Below, piece by piece: positions 1 to 15,100 of a stretch of 64,000 nt of DNA. Under the pieces are notes generated by a model. It ran no database searches. It was not told the DNA's origin and was given only the letters and a program-made list of their open reading frames with translations. This DNA comes from Tomocerus qinae (Eukaryota > Arthropoda > Collembola > Entomobryomorpha > Tomoceridae): contig CM034548.1 in NCBI GenBank assembly GCA_020055645.1, positions 8,928,001 to 8,992,000 of the forward strand, in the 5' to 3' direction. The translations under genes were made by a program, and so were the position numbers. Position 1 is the stretch's first letter; each line of letters opens with the position of its first letter.

Positions 1-131
1 GGCTGAGTTTGAGTCACAGACGATGGATCAGAGGAGGATGCGACACTTGTTGGACCCAAGATGGAATGACCGCTCATGTTGCTCCACTCGCTGCCGACTG
101 TGTTGTCGATCCCACTTTGGCCTAGTTGGAC
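1..131 (-). CDS. Fife: Scaffold gene exon 8, truncated by window edge (residues 944-986+)
   Basis: A textbook acceptor with a long pyrimidine tract (TTTTTCTCTTGTTCCAG) precedes an open phase-0 frame: VQLGQSGIDNTVGSEWSNMS, then a Ser/Thr-rich stretch ending SSVTQTQP at the window edge. The phase matches exon 7 exactly. The sequence is disordered and carries no domain signature. The exon and gene continue beyond position 1, where PDZ and C2 domains are expected if the family call is right. Confidence 0.8.
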
Positions 132-3100
132 CTGGAACAAGAGAAAAACAAGAGATGAGCCGAGGTGAGGTGACGTCCTTATCGATTATTATGTTCCAAG
201 TGCAAGTGCTTTGGTCGCACTACATCAACGCGTCTCCTTCTCGTCTCCCTCGCTCCTCCACTTCCCTGCTCTCTACTTAATACTCAGATACACACTTCAA
301 ATGCTCCGAATTCGACTACCGCAGGAGCAAGCCAACTGTATCTATCTGACAGAGACTCACCAGCCTCACTCACTGTATAATTTCCTCGCTCTCCTCCACC
401 CTTCTTTACCGGCAGACTACACTTCTCGTACTAAAAGGTGAGCTGAAGGTAACTCAACTAACTACTAAAAAGGCTCCTGCCTAAGTATATACATATAATA
501 AGTATATCTATGTAGATCTATATTATTCTAGTAGTAGAACTACGAAGCCAGCCGGAGCAAACCTAACTATGTAGTAGTATGTATGTGTACATACCTAACC
601 ACACAGTTGCCTTTCCTAACTTGCAAGATTTGCCGAGACTTGATGTCGTCGGAGTCGGAGTGAGCCTATACACAAGAAGAAGGTGCATGGGATTTATTTT
701 AAGTCCACACAGTTAGATAGATTGCATCTTTCTATAGCTATGTGTGCATTCCATAGGCATGGATAAACAAGTGTATTAGGACGACTTAGACACGACCTGA
801 CTCTGACTCTTTCTGGCACGGACACGGAACACATGCACCGCTGTCAGGAACCAAAACTAGGAGTAACTGAATCCTTTATAACAAATCTACACTTGCAAAC
901 TACATCTCTAATACTTACATAAATATAAAGGCTCTCCTTTAACGACTTCACTCCCCTCTAAATAACTAAACAACTACCTACTACTACAACTCCAAATATT
1001 ATTATGTCCCCATGAACAACATACCTACACTACTTTTCAAGCCCCGTCTACAATCCTCTCTAAGCCCAACACTAAACTCTTTCCTCCTTATCATTTACAG
1101 ACATATTTATATGTCCTAGTATCAATGCACTTCGCTACAGTCCTACACATACTTATCTACACTCAACATCCTAAAAATGTCGTTGCACTCTTAAGGTAAC
1201 CTTTTTGACATATTTCTTCACTATATCTTACAAATTGATTCAAAATAATAAATCAGCTAATTCTAAATCCATTTGTAATTTTTTTCTAAAATATTTTGGT
1301 GTCCTAGAATCCAAATTACGTATTTAGTAAGAAATTTATAAATTAAAAAGGTAGTCTACATATAATGACACTATTAAATTGTAGGAGAAGTATTTTTCAA
1401 GAATGTATTTTTTGGATATACCTACTTGAAAAATGTCAATGGAGCAAAATTATCTGATGTTTATTATTATAGATAACAGTAGTTTATGCATTATGAAAGA
1501 AATTGCATAAGAGAACTGTACTGAAGCTCGGTTTCGATGAAGTCATACCAAATGCACTTTCATATGTTTCCAAATGGATATCAAGCAGTCAAAATGAGGT
1601 TTTACAGAATCAACCGCATGATCAAAGTGTCCTTTGAGTAATTATTATCTGAGATATTTTTAACCATAAGAATGAACAAATTAAAATATTTGGACAGCTT
1701 GATATAGATTTGAAACTTTAGGACTTATAATACTCCTCGGTATGCAAACTGTGATTCAATAGAAAATAAATCTAATAACTAGAGAGAATAATTTGAAAGC
1801 AATGTGCTGGGTGAGATAGAAAGGTGTAGAAAAACTGGTTACAAGTGAATGGGAGTTAAAAAGAAAGTGAGAGATGGTATTTGCACGTTGGATAACTGGC
1901 AGTTAGGGATCTGTTACTTGTACATTATATAGTAGGTAATAGGTAGTGCTGGAGGGTATTTAGAAAAGTCAGTTTGTGAGTGGGAATAGATAAATAAAGA
2001 AAGCAGAAGAGAGGCAGAAGGAGAAAGTGGTCTGGGATAGCTCTATGGAGAAAGCGGAGAAAGTGTGGAAAAAGTACCTGCTGCTGCTGCTGGATAGTGC
2101 GCTGCTGCAATGTCCCGTTGTTGAGATCAACTTGCTGCTCCTGAACGGAGGTCGGGGGGAGAGGGGCGAAGATGTTTTGTTGCTGCTGAGACTGCTGGAG
2201 ATTGTTCAAAGGCTGATGCTGAGAGGTGTGGATGGAGGTGGGGGTGGGATTGGCCATCATACTGCTGGACTGGGTGGACAGAGACGCACTCATAGAGGCA
2301 TTTAGCGTGCTTTGGCCAAGCATTGACTGATTGTCCATGGCATCGATGGGGTTAGAGGAGACTTGAGTATTGATGTTGTTGGAGTAGGAGACAGCGATGG
2401 GATTTCCCTGCGCGTCCACCTGGCCCGTCATGTCCATTTGAGGCTGGTTGGTCGCCAAAGGCAGTCTATTGTCCAGGGAGCGTTGTGGTCTCAGTTGAGG
2501 TCGGAGCGGGTGTCTTTGGTCGGGAGAGATGCTCATCCCAGGCGGTAACATCTCATGACCCGTCATCCGACGCCGAGGACTTCCGTTCTCGCCCAAATTC
2601 CCTTGAATCCCTGCAGCCCCCCATCACAAAACCCACAGACTCTCATTAGAACTAATCAACTCCAGATCTCAATCCTCTGCCTTCCAATTCCTTCCTACCA
2701 GCTCTCCAAAATATAATTATTAATATTGCAATTGCATCATTTAGCTCCTGGCGTTACACAAGTTAAGTAGTTACTCTAAATATTGTACATAGATTTACGA
2801 CTACTCTATGTATATTTATATATAGCTATGTACAAAGTAGTTTAGAATGAGTACATTGATAATATCATTGTTACATTTGTACTAGGCATATTAATAGTAT
2901 TATATCTATAGTGGCTTTTCTCTACTTTAAGCTAAATAACTTGTACGGAGTAGACACCACTCTTCTCGTTTGAACACAGAACGTCGACTCACTCGAGTTG
3001 ACACAGTTTACTACTTAGTATTTTTAGATGCGTAAGTACGGACATTGTTAATAGTTGTTAGTGAGTACATGTATAGGAGCAGTTAGTCTACTTCCTCCAG

Positions 3101-6100
3101 ATACCGAAATTATTCAGATGTTTTCGCAAGCCTTTCCCTCCAGCTACAGACTTCCGAAGGAGTGCTAAAGACTCACAATCCTACATTATTAATAATTATT
3201 GTACCTAAGAAATGTGTAGCATTAGAAGAACATCCACTTCTCAATAACTCCCTTGATTAAAGGCAAGCAAGGACATCGTCCTCGCACTCTCTCTCCGATA
3301 CATCACACTACTACATACTACCACTACTACACTTATGAGGGCCAAGCCTAGAAACTATTGATCTACAATCACAGAAGAGCCTTCCTCCTACTATTGGCTT
3401 TCCTATCTCTGCCTGCACTATCGGCATGCCTTTTGCTCTCAGATAAGTACCTTTATGTCTACATTCCCTGTTTGTGTGTACACATACATACTTCCTACTT
3501 ATTTCTGTCTACGTACCCTTTTATTTTTTCACTACCAACTTTCAGGATGCCAACGCAAGTCTATTGCTCCTTTCTGTATGCTACGTTTGTTGTATTTAGA
3601 TTGCCCCCTTATATCTTTAATAGGTAAACAGTATATAGCATTTGGGAAAGGGTCGTGTCTCTAGTAATGGGAACTGGACCAATTGTGAATAAGTCTCGTA
3701 GTAGAGAAATTCGAAAGCAACTCAGCGAATATCACCAGATTAAAGTCAATTTAGCCAAATTGCTCGATTGCACTTTCTCTGCTTTGTCCTGCCGAACGTT
3801 TCCTAAAGGAATTTAGCTACACACAGTTTCCGTATATATTTTACAAAGCTTCTGTGATCTACGTAAATACTAGAAGAGACAAGACAGGGGAAAGCATCTT
3901 TCTCTCTCTTTCTCTCTCTCTGCTTCTCCAGTTAACTAGCTGAATGTGATGTGAGCTGAGTTAGGCCATGGATAAACTTTGTCCTCGTACATTCCTCTCT
4001 CTCTCTGTGTCTGTCTGTGTTACATGTATACCTACCTAGCCAGCACGTACTACTGGTCTACACCCATAAAATCGTATAGTCTAGTAGTACACAATTGCAA
4101 ATAGTGGGCACCATTTGGCATTCATATATTCAAATGACCGAAATTCGAAGGACTAACAATAAGGGAATTGTGTATAGAGCCAAGTTTTGTTGGGGAAAGG
4201 ATTCCTTGACAGTCCTAGCCGTGGGGCTACTTATTAGAATGTAACAAATGCAAATGGAATGCCTTTGTAGCTCTACTGTTTCAAACGAGTTGTATGGAGA
4301 GAAGAATTGGAGTGAAAGCAGAAGCTTTATTGTTCCTTTCCTTTTTAGGATATAAGAATAAGTAGCTACATTGTTTGCCGCCAGTTCCCATCATTATGTG
4401 TACACAGGAGAGGCATGTAATTTATATTTAAGTTTACTAAATCAAGGAGTGAATTGAGTTTCAATTCTAAAGGCTGATTATGAATTCACCTAAGAAGGAA
4501 AACTATCGGCACATTGTGAAAGTGAGTGAGTGAGTGAGTGAGGATCGCGGTCGCTTTCTCTGCAGCAATGTACATACACAAAGAAGTGTCTATAATAAAA
4601 AAGAATACTATTGTGAGAAGTCGATTTGGTTGGTTTGGTCTAGAATATGGCATTGTACCTAACTAAGCATACAGAGCACAGTCGGAGTGTTATAATGTCT
4701 CGAGTAGCGGAGTAATGGAGAAAAAATGGTATCCAAAGCCCTCGGGTTCCTTATTGTGATCTGATGCATAATATTTGATTTATGGGGAACGTACTATGGA
4801 CTCGCAAACGCTGTTAGTGAACATACCAACCGAATAATAGAGAGCTAAGAAATACTCACTCCGTAGTATATTTATACCAAACATTTATAAGTTGAACATG
4901 AAGAAGCAGATTTCCCTCTGATTATTTAATGCTCGGCTCTCTTCACAGTTGTACACACATCTTTTGTGACTCGCCTGTGTGAAGAATGTGAAACGTGAAT
5001 TCAAGTGAGCGAATTTACTTAAGTTCCCCTTGGGCTCCAGTCGAAAAGTCTTTAGCGAGAGAGCTACCATGCATCTATATTATGTATACTAGGTAGTATG
5101 TGTGTCCTTCACAATTCCGAGTGTCTATATTCCCTGCGGACTAGGCCCTATAATGCAACTTCGTTTTATGCATGAATCAACACACCTATGTACTTCTGCA
5201 TACAATAATCGATCAGTCCTCCTCCTAATAGACATACTCTGGCTATGTCAACCCATAAAATAGCGAGATAGCAACAATGCAACTTACCCCCAAATTCACA
5301 CAATATTTACCGCAGAATATCTCTTACCTACCTTAAAACAATCTAGAGCAAAACTTTCGTAGTAGGGAAATGTGTGCACAATCCATTTTCTCCTCCGATC
5401 ACATTTCCTATAGGAAAATTCCAGCTATAAATATTCAAGACTCTTCGGCTCATTTTCAAATCTCCTCCAAGGCTATACTTTTGTTTTCCATCAATAGATT
5501 CCCCTTTCTGACTAATAATATCTGAAGTAACTAGTCGTGCTGGTTAGGAAACTTGGTAATTCTCAGAGACAAGTACACACGACTGTGAATCTACATAAAG
5601 TAACTACAAACTTATTTGCTATTTAAATTGCTCGAGTTTACTTTTGTAGGTAAATTTGATTAACTTTGTTTGCTAATGATATTAACGTTCAAACGGACTT
5701 ATTCACACCAAGTCTTTGTCAGCATCCCATTAGTAGTAATTTTACCTCTGCCTCTTTTCATTAAGACACTGGTTGTGTAGTAATAATAATAATATAGCTT
5801 CCTGTATAGTTAATTACATCAAAACATGTGGAGAGGCACTAAATTGTTATATATGCTTGGAAATAATTACCTAATGCATATATCTATAGCTATATCCTTT
5901 GGTTTGTGAGATTATTATGGAGCGATAAATAAAGTGAAAGAAAAGAAGTGCCCGCAACTAATTTCGACATAGAGCTATTAAGTAGGAGATACACAGGTCT
6001 ACATATCTGTTGAAGTACAAGTGCAATTACGGATGTACTTGTAGTGGCACTGATGGTAATAAAGTAGTAGGTCTATACTTATTAAGTGTGGGCCTGTAGA

Positions 6101-9100
6101 AAAGAATAATTAGAAGAGCAGAGAGCTGAGACAAGACAATTAATGGAGAAGTTGGGAGGATGTAGGGAAAGGATTGTGATTGGTCAGCCTGGCTACGAGA
6201 AGGTAGAAGATCCCCGTGGGATTTTCAGTTCAATTTTGAAAAGGATGGACGGTGAAGGTGAAAGCAAAGAGAAAGTGGTCCAGTTGAATCAAAAGAGAGA
6301 TAGCAGAGATAACTGATGATGATGAGAGAGAAAAGAGTTAGAGTGTTCAGTAGTGGCGTGGCGTGGCCAAAGGACGAGAAGCAAGGCGAAGGAAAGCCAG
6401 TACATACCTACGTTAGTCTAGACACACTCAACGCGGCAATCTATACGGGAAGCAAACTATTTTCTCTAAACTTAGATAGACAAATGCCGGGGAAACAAAT
6501 ATACTGCTATACAAATATACTACTTAAGTCATTTCTACCCGTTCTGCATGGCTATTAAGATACTCGTCTAAGACTACTATAAAATCCTACTTTGTACTTG
6601 TCTAATTAGTCTATCTAGAACGTTTTCATGAAGAATTAATGGATTAATTAATCATGTAATGCGATGTGAGATCAGGTAATATACATTTAAATACTCCAGC
6701 ATAAAATTCTATTTTTATGCACTACTTTTTACAACTACGTTACAGTCTACTACAAAATAGGCTACAACGATACTACTTAACCAACATTTTATAAAACAAT
6801 TGCTGCAATTAATAATGGTATATCAGTCTGTCGACATTACAATAGACATTACATTCCAAGTTACAGCTACACTACTCTAATGAACAAACAATGTACAACT
6901 GGCACAAATAATGGTTAGCCAAATCAAGGCCACACTCACCATCACAACTTTCAACGACAAACTAACGACTTTCACGAGTGAGTGACTTTTCTTGTTCTCT
7001 AATAGGCATTCGTGAATTTAAATTAACTACAAAGTACTCATGTATTTTTAATAGTAGCGGGTCAAAGCCACATTATTTCACGACGTTCACCACATTTGGA
7101 ATACTATCTACATATTAGAGTAGACAGAGGGATCAATTTATAGCTGGGAAGGTGTACAGAGAGCGAGTGCACGAGAGTGGACAATGGACATTGTATATAA
7201 CAATATAGCAAAGACTTTGTAGACATTGAGGGAGAGTTTTTTTCATTTTAGTTAAGTATGTAGGAGAGAACGACGCTATTACTTTTGTATGAAATGATTT
7301 TTGTATATGGCTGGAAGGACTACAGTAAAAAAGACATTAAGGGACCACCCAGAGAATGGACTTGTTGTGTCCACCCACATCCACCATTTCGACTAATGGT
7401 GGATTTGACGACGAAGAGGTTTGAAGGGACATTTTCAGGATGTAAAGGTGACATTAGTATTTGTAAGCTCCCGACAGCTCAGAAATGACACAACAGTCAA
7501 CAGCAATAAAAATAAAGAGAGCAGGGTGAGATGAGTGAAAGTCGACAAACGAGTTAAGTAAGAATAGTCGGACGAACAAACTAAACGTTGGCGACAGCGG
7601 CAAGGCGAAGAAAAGGAAACGACTTCGTCAACTTCACCTCAGAGAGTTGACAGGGAGCCAAGAGCAAGTGTCGGCATAGTCACCATTCCGCTGTCCATTT
7701 ATTTTATTTACACCAGATTGGCACAAAACAGAGTGCTAAAAATATTGCAGCTCATCCGTGCACTTTGCTCACTTTACGTCGTACATGCATTAAGTGCCTT
7801 AGTACATAAAGATGTACATAAACATGCTACAGATTGTTGCTCAGTAATTCGTAATGTATTAAACTGACAGGAGCATTAGGCAATGCACTGCAGATTGTAC
7901 TTTGGGATAGAATTGACATGATGTATACAAATTCTATGCACATAAGTATGTACATACACGTCCATAGACATTACTTAAACATGGAGTAATAGAAATTCAG
8001 GAATAGTCGTCGTGAGGAGAAAGTGCACAGAGGCGAAGGAATTTTATTTTGTCACCCACTATAATGTATACACTACAGAAGTGAGTGTATGTATATCAGC
8101 AGGGATGAATGATATAAGGGAAATTAGAGATTTCTCTTGTCCGTTTGTCTGGCAAAAATCCTAATGTCTGGTTTGGCTGTCGCTGTCGCCTTCGTTGCTA
8201 CGTAGTAATTTCTGTTCTGTCTGATTAGAGCCGTGTCGTGTCTTAGCATATCTTTCTTAGGCAACAAAGTGAATTCTATTGGGGAAAGGAGGAAAGTACA
8301 TAGAGGAATTATCTGGAGTATACCTAGCTACACAAATAGTGACTCACTGTAGTAGGGTCTGATATATTTAGATAAAAGGAAAGGTAGTAGTTAGTTTCGT
8401 TAGTTCCTTTCCTCTGCATGTGTATAGGTACCTCTTTCAAAGTATTAAGACAAGAATAAGAAGAAGATGTGTGGATGATACAGTAGTATAGATATATATT
8501 ATAGATATATATTAGGAGTTATATAATATATAAAGACTGAGACACAGTCACAGAGTAATACTTGTGACCACTATATATACCTATCTCTATATATAAAAGT
8601 ATTATTATTATATATATGTATAGGTATATATATAGAACACAGATGGATGGGACTACTAAGCACTCCGAGGAATGAATTCCAAATGCTTTCTCCACTGTAC
8701 TACTACTACTACTACTATTACTACTACTACTTGGCTATGCCTCCTACTACATAGAGTTACTACAATTGTGACCGTAGTAGTATCCGGAGTAGTAGTAGAA
8801 GTACAGTTGAGCTACGTACTACATGATCTCTATAAGGAATCTTAAAAGTTATATTTAGTATAGAGGGAAGTCGTGAACGTGTTTGGTTTGGTTGATACAA
8901 GGTATATTTCGCTTGATCTGCTTGTTTCTTGCTTGTGGTGCTCCCATGCTCCAGCTCCGATGTACATCCTTTATTTATCTACCTTACCTTCTCACCCAAA
9001 GATAGTCTTCTCTCAAAGTAAATCGCATTGATTTTCTCCGAGAGTTTTTCCCACATTGTCATCCGCTCAGGCTCCATAATTCCAACGGCTCAACAAACTC

Positions 9101-12100
9101 TCCTTTTTCCTTCACACTTTCCTCGCAGAAATCATGAAAAGTCAGACAGAGTGACAGAAAGAAAAAGAGAGAAACAAGAATGGAAATAACAGAGTTTGGG
9201 GTCTTCCTTGGTTTGTTTAGGTTTCGTTTGTTCTCGAGTTTGGTTTGGTGTGTATGTGTGAAAGAAAAAGACAAATAGAAGGTTTCTATAAATACAGGCA
9301 AAACAGGCGGGGAGAAGGTCCCTTTCAGTATATTGGCTGCTTTGTGGTGGTGGTGAAAGGTTTAATTCTTTGCTTTTCATCAATGCACAAGGAACATTCG
9401 TGTAAGTACAAATGAAGATGTCAAGGTCACACACAGGTCATTGAATAGATAATAGAAAAAGTGGCATGGCAATTAGGCGTTGACAGTGAAAGGTACATAA
9501 TAATATTTATATCTGGGGCAGCTGAGTTTGTACTGAATTGTATATACACAAATAGTAGTTGTGACAAGGTACGTTTAAACAGGTTTGCATGGATTACACA
9601 GGTACAATAGATATGTATAGGCATGGAGGTGTGGCACACTGAAACAAGTCTCTTTTCCTTTGAGGAAGGGGCGGATCTCCACTTTTCTTATACAAGTAAT
9701 GACATTACGATAAGACAAGGCTGGAGAAGAAACAAGAGACGCACACATAAAATTAAAGTCGGTATGCACGTGTGGGGAAATGGCGACGAATTGGGTGAAA
9801 GTGGAGAAAGGACATTCGTGACTGGGAGAAAAGGCGATTGTCGGTATCAGTGAGGTGTGATGAGGAATAAATTATTAAAGGAGAGTTGATGGAAGGACTG
9901 ACAATGAAAAAGAGACGACCAAACGAGAGAATTGGGGGTGGTTATTGGTTGGTTGGGCGGGTGGGTGGGCGGCGGGGCGAGTGGCATGGATGGGCTAATG
10001 AGATGGGGCTTGTCAGCAGAGCTGGGCTCTCACTTGACACACAACACCAGAGTTTTTCCGCCAGAAAGATGCGAGTTTCACCAAGAGTCTCATGCAATGC
10101 AATCATCTACGTATACTTGTACTGATACTGACAAACCTAATGTGGAGGCAAGCTTGCAGGAGACAAGGGGATTGAGTACTGATAGATATTTTGGCATTGT
10201 GGAACAGAGAGAAGAGAGATAGAGAGAGAGAGAGAGACAGAGAGAGAAAGTTGATGAGTTAGAATACTGATAGTACGTACGAGACAGAATGAAGATTGCT
10301 CCTCGGCACATTTCACTTCATATACTTATATGAATCATTTAAATACAATAATAATAATGAGGATTTAAAGATAACTTATTTATATAGAGAAAGGTAGGAA
10401 TAATAATAACATTGACTGACTTACTTTGAGTTGCGTATACAGCTATAATAATAATAATGATAGCAATATGTCATGTACTGTGGTAGTAGTAAGTAATAGG
10501 TAGGTATAGAGGCATTTATACATAGTATAGAAGAGAGAGAGGGGGAGAGATTATATTTTAGGTACAGAGTATGTACACACGACTATTTATTTAAGTAATA
10601 AGGAACTCTGTGAGTAGTAAGTGAAGTGAAGTGAGGGAGGGGAAGAGCGATAATAATAAATATGTATAGAAAAATACGTAATATCGGTAGTCACGTCACC
10701 GGTAACAGTTAACGGAACGACGGCATGTCCGACTGGCATTCTGTGCTCTGTAGAAACATTTCAAGAATGCCAGTCCGAAGTGAACATGCAGCTCACAAAA
10801 AGCAACATTTGCTACGACATGATGGCTGCCACAGGAGAAAAAAGAGGATTCCGGAGCGGAGTCAGGACAAGGAGAAGGTTCCTGGGACCGGATGGATGAT
10901 GAAATGGGAGGACCCAGACCAGGAGAGGATGCCTGCATCGCGGAAACTCTTCTCCAGGCTCAGAGAAACAATCCTGCATAATGCAATGGCTTTGAGGCAT
11001 TTCTCTGTGGAAAAAACGTGTCTAGATGCTCATCGATTGTCTCCGCCACATCTACTTATACTACAGACAAATCCTGCCTGCCCTAGCCACAGCCACACTC
11101 ACGCTCCGGACCAACGTCCATTGTTGTTGTCCGGAGGTAAATGATTCAGAGATGCAACCACTTAACTTACGTACACACAGACACAATGCATTTAAACATC
11201 TAGCCAATTACTCACATCGCTCAATGTGTCCGACTTGACTTGCACTGACTGCAACTCCTTCCTTCCTACAAGGAGTCAACATACCTCACACACATACAGT
11301 TCTTACTACAAAGTGCTGCTAACAAACAAACAATAAATCATACTTACTTGACCACAACAGCTAAATACCAACTATTTAAGTAATACCGAGTAGTAAGTAA
11401 GTAATCATCTCTCTATCTTAAATACAAGCTACCAAATCAAACATTTTTTTGAGTTTTAGTCAGAAACTATTATCCGCCGACCACTTTTCAGATCAACTAG
11501 AAAAAAAGTCAATAAGGGAATTACATGTGTAGTTACAAATGTTATTAGACATCTTGGTACGGATAATGTACAATATGTAATTATAGGTATACAGTTCAAG
11601 AATCAAGTCAAGATTCTTACTTTGGCCATTACGATTGTAAATGCAGTAGTATCTCATGTGTAGTAGTAGAATACGTATAATTAGCTGTGTACGTCCTATC
11701 CTTAACTTTCACCTCCTGACTGACTCTGATATAAGTAGAGGCAGCTTCTGCTATTATGCGGTCGCTTGCAGTATAGCTATTTACAGGTGTGTAATTCGTC
11801 AATCAAGTTTCTACATATATGTAGGTACACGCTTAGTAAAAAGTAGTAGAATTACAGACTATATAGTTACATACTCAAAAGTCAAATGCACAATAAAAAG
11901 GCACGCCACAATTCTAAATATTAAATCAACGAAAGAAACATCTAAGTAATTGGTAATGAATGAGTCCAGTAACTAATCAATCATTTCTTTTCTCGAGCTC
12001 TTTCTTTAATGTACTCCTCCTACTCAAATAGTGTCTAATACTTTTGTCACTAAGAAAAGAGCACAAGATCTAATTCGGGAGGGCAGTCAAACAATAGGCT

Positions 12101-15100
12101 AGCATGCTTGATCGGCTGGAAAAACTCTGGAGAATCTGATTGAGAATCATGGGCCGAGCAGGACGGAAACGTAGATCTGCAGTTTTTCCATTTAGTTTAC
12201 CCCTTTGTAAGTCTTAGGAAAACATTGGAAAGGGAATCCTTGTTGGCCATTAAGAAATTCGACCAGAGTTTGGTCACGAATTCCACACAGTTGGGGATTC
12301 TAGACAGAAGTGTGAATGTTAATTTTCAAAAAAAGAGAAATGACTACCTAATAAATATTGCATATAATTAGTCACATAAGTAGTGTGTTTGGGCTGCACT
12401 GAGGAGCTCAAAATAATTAACTATGCGCATATGTAATGGAAATAATAGAAGAAAAGTCTAATTACCCATATAATGGATAGCGTACGGAAATATTTATAAT
12501 CCAAAAAACATGCATAAAGTGGAGAGATGTACATAATATAGACATTTCGGAGGAGGGCGATGGAGTCGGCGGAGAAACTAAATATCTCTAAGATTGCATG
12601 TACCTAATTGACTAACTCCCGAGCACTTTCGTCTTTAAACATTTAAAGTGGGTATAACTCTGCCGACTTTCTCGCGTCAGTTGCTCTGTGTGTCTAACAA
12701 TAAGTTGAAACTTTCACTCGAATTGTCACTTTATCTCTCTAGCCTAGGGTTTTAATTGGGGAGCGGATGATGTAGGGCTATGTATATCCTTCTTTTCTTA
12801 CAACTCGAAACTTTGTTAAGGCCAATGCAAAGAAAATTTGCCAAACTCTGGCTTGACTTTGTGTGTGTGCAGTAGTTCTGCTCTGACACGTTTGTTTCTC
12901 TCTTGAGCTCTCATTCCTCTTTTTACAAAAGCTCCATTTATGTACGCAACTATTTAAGTGTTCTTCTGTCTGTGTACACCGAGTACTTGTTTGTTATTTT
13001 CCAAGTAGCAAACTTAATACAATCGGAAAATGAGTAGCAATGTGGCGTACGCAACAAACAAACTTTTGTGGGAAATGGAGTTATGTTATGGATAAATATT
13101 TCCGAGAAAATAACTTCTCTGTCCTACCTCTCCAAATAGTTTTCATTTTTGAGGGAATTTGAGCTCTCTTGGAATCCAGCTTCCAACAAGCATACACGTT
13201 CAACACTATCTTAGTAAATACCAAACTTATTATAGCTAAGCTAGAGAAGTAAGTATTTACTATTTACAAATACTACAGCCATAGACTCAACTAAGTAAGT
13301 ACTTTTAATTTAAGATATATCTTACTAGCACTTTTGACTACGCTGTACATAAATTTGGTTTATCCGTGTATGCATGTAGTTCGTTACTAATTTAGATGGA
13401 ATGCAGATACATAACTTGCTACTTAGATAAGTTTGCTCTGCTCTGTGGGCAAATGTACATATGTACAGTGTATATGCAATACTCATTTATTTACACAGCT
13501 TAACTACATGTATGTGGCTATTGCGCATTACAGATAAAGTGAAATGCGTGACTCTGAAAGTAACTTTCACATAGTTCATTGGTTTTTATGGAGTAAAAAG
13601 CCAACTATCTTGAATATATACAGACCTAAACGTATATACAAGTATTTACGAAATAAAAAGTCCTATCTAGATTTAAATGAGAAATAGGAAAACATAGACA
13701 GGATTGACTGAATGAAAAGAACTTTGTTTGAGAATTTAAGTTCCGACTATTTGGCCCTAATGATTATTTTATGTGTGACTGAAATGACTGAACTGGGATT
13801 TTATGGACTTTTGATTTCAGGCGACTGTCTCTGGCTTCAGTGAGTGAATGAATGAGTGAATGAATGAATGGGAGTGAAAGTGAGTGAGTGGAGTGAATGA
13901 AATCGAAAGTCGGCACACCGAATGTATTTACTATGCCTTAACACGTCACTATTTAGTAGGAGACGTCAAGACGAAGGCAAAACAAGAAAGTACTGTCTAC
14001 TATTTAGTTGGTGTTTATGTAACATTATTAAATTGTACGTACTTATATACGTTCCATGTGGACTATAGTAAATAATGATATGTTTGTCCTATTCTTTGTC
14101 TCTCGGTGTTTTTGTACTAAATAGAGATATTTATGGGGAAGCATGTAGTTACAGATATTGTGCTAATAATATATATTATTATGTAGTAGGTACTGTGTAC
14201 TTAGACTGCATGAGGTAAGTATATAGTTAGTAAGTACACCCTGATAGATGTATAAGTTAAGTCAGCATCTCTTAAAATAGAAAAAAAGAGGGTAGAAGAA
14301 GAAAAAGAAGGAACTCAAAGAATGCTATGCTCAGTCAGAGAGAGCCGTGTTAGAAATCTTCCCGAGGAGGATTAGTGGAGTAATTACTTAAATGTTGGAC
14401 AGATGATACATAATAGATGATTACGTATCTGTTCTATGTAAGTAGGTTAGTGTTTAAGTAAGTGAGAGAGCTGAGCTCAGAGTGGCGGCGGTGGCGGCTG
14501 CTTTGAGCTCAGCTGCGGGGAACGGGGTTGTTGTGGGCGGAGTGTAGTAAGTAGCGCATCTAGGTTTTCGTCCTGCTAGACATGAGAAGGTGATCCATGA
14601 GAGGCCCAAGCAATCAAGATAATCAGTAGAGTATCGGACCCACCCGGCCACACATGCCAGAATATCACATGCACTCACCTGGACGGTTCAAGCTGGTCAC
14701 CAAGTCTCCTCCCGTAGGGCTCCCGCCTTCGTCCTCCTCTTCGGGAATCGTGTACACCTCGCCCGGGCTGTGGTCGTAGTACGTGACGACCTCCCCCGCC
14801 ATCCCCTGTCGCTCCTCCTCGCTGTCACTCTCTGACTCTTCGTCCGTTGAGCTCTTGTAGTCGTCGAGGTCGTGCTCTTTGAGGACGATGGCTTTGCGGG
14901 GACCTGGGAGGTCAGAGTCTTCCGGGGACTCGGGAGGAGAGCCTTTTGTCGGAGACTCCCCACCTCCCAAGTAGTGGCTTACCATAAGGGAGGGCAGAGG
15001 ACTCAGACTGTCTCCGGACTTGCCCGGACTGTTCATGGGGGAAGGGGAGGGCGAGGGGGAGCGAGAGCGGAGTCGGAGCCCGCCACCACCCCGCCCCTCC

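Larger units (their letters stand above)
2611..14678 (-). other. Intron 6 of the scaffold gene (12 kb)
   Basis: Bounded by GTGAGT and GCTGCAG. It is mostly AT-rich with many TAC/GTA and GAGT microsatellites, which are listed separately. A GC-richer block at about 10.66-11.14 kb has several open frames of unknown meaning. Other ORFs in this intron are short, low in complexity and unsupported. Confidence 0.75.
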
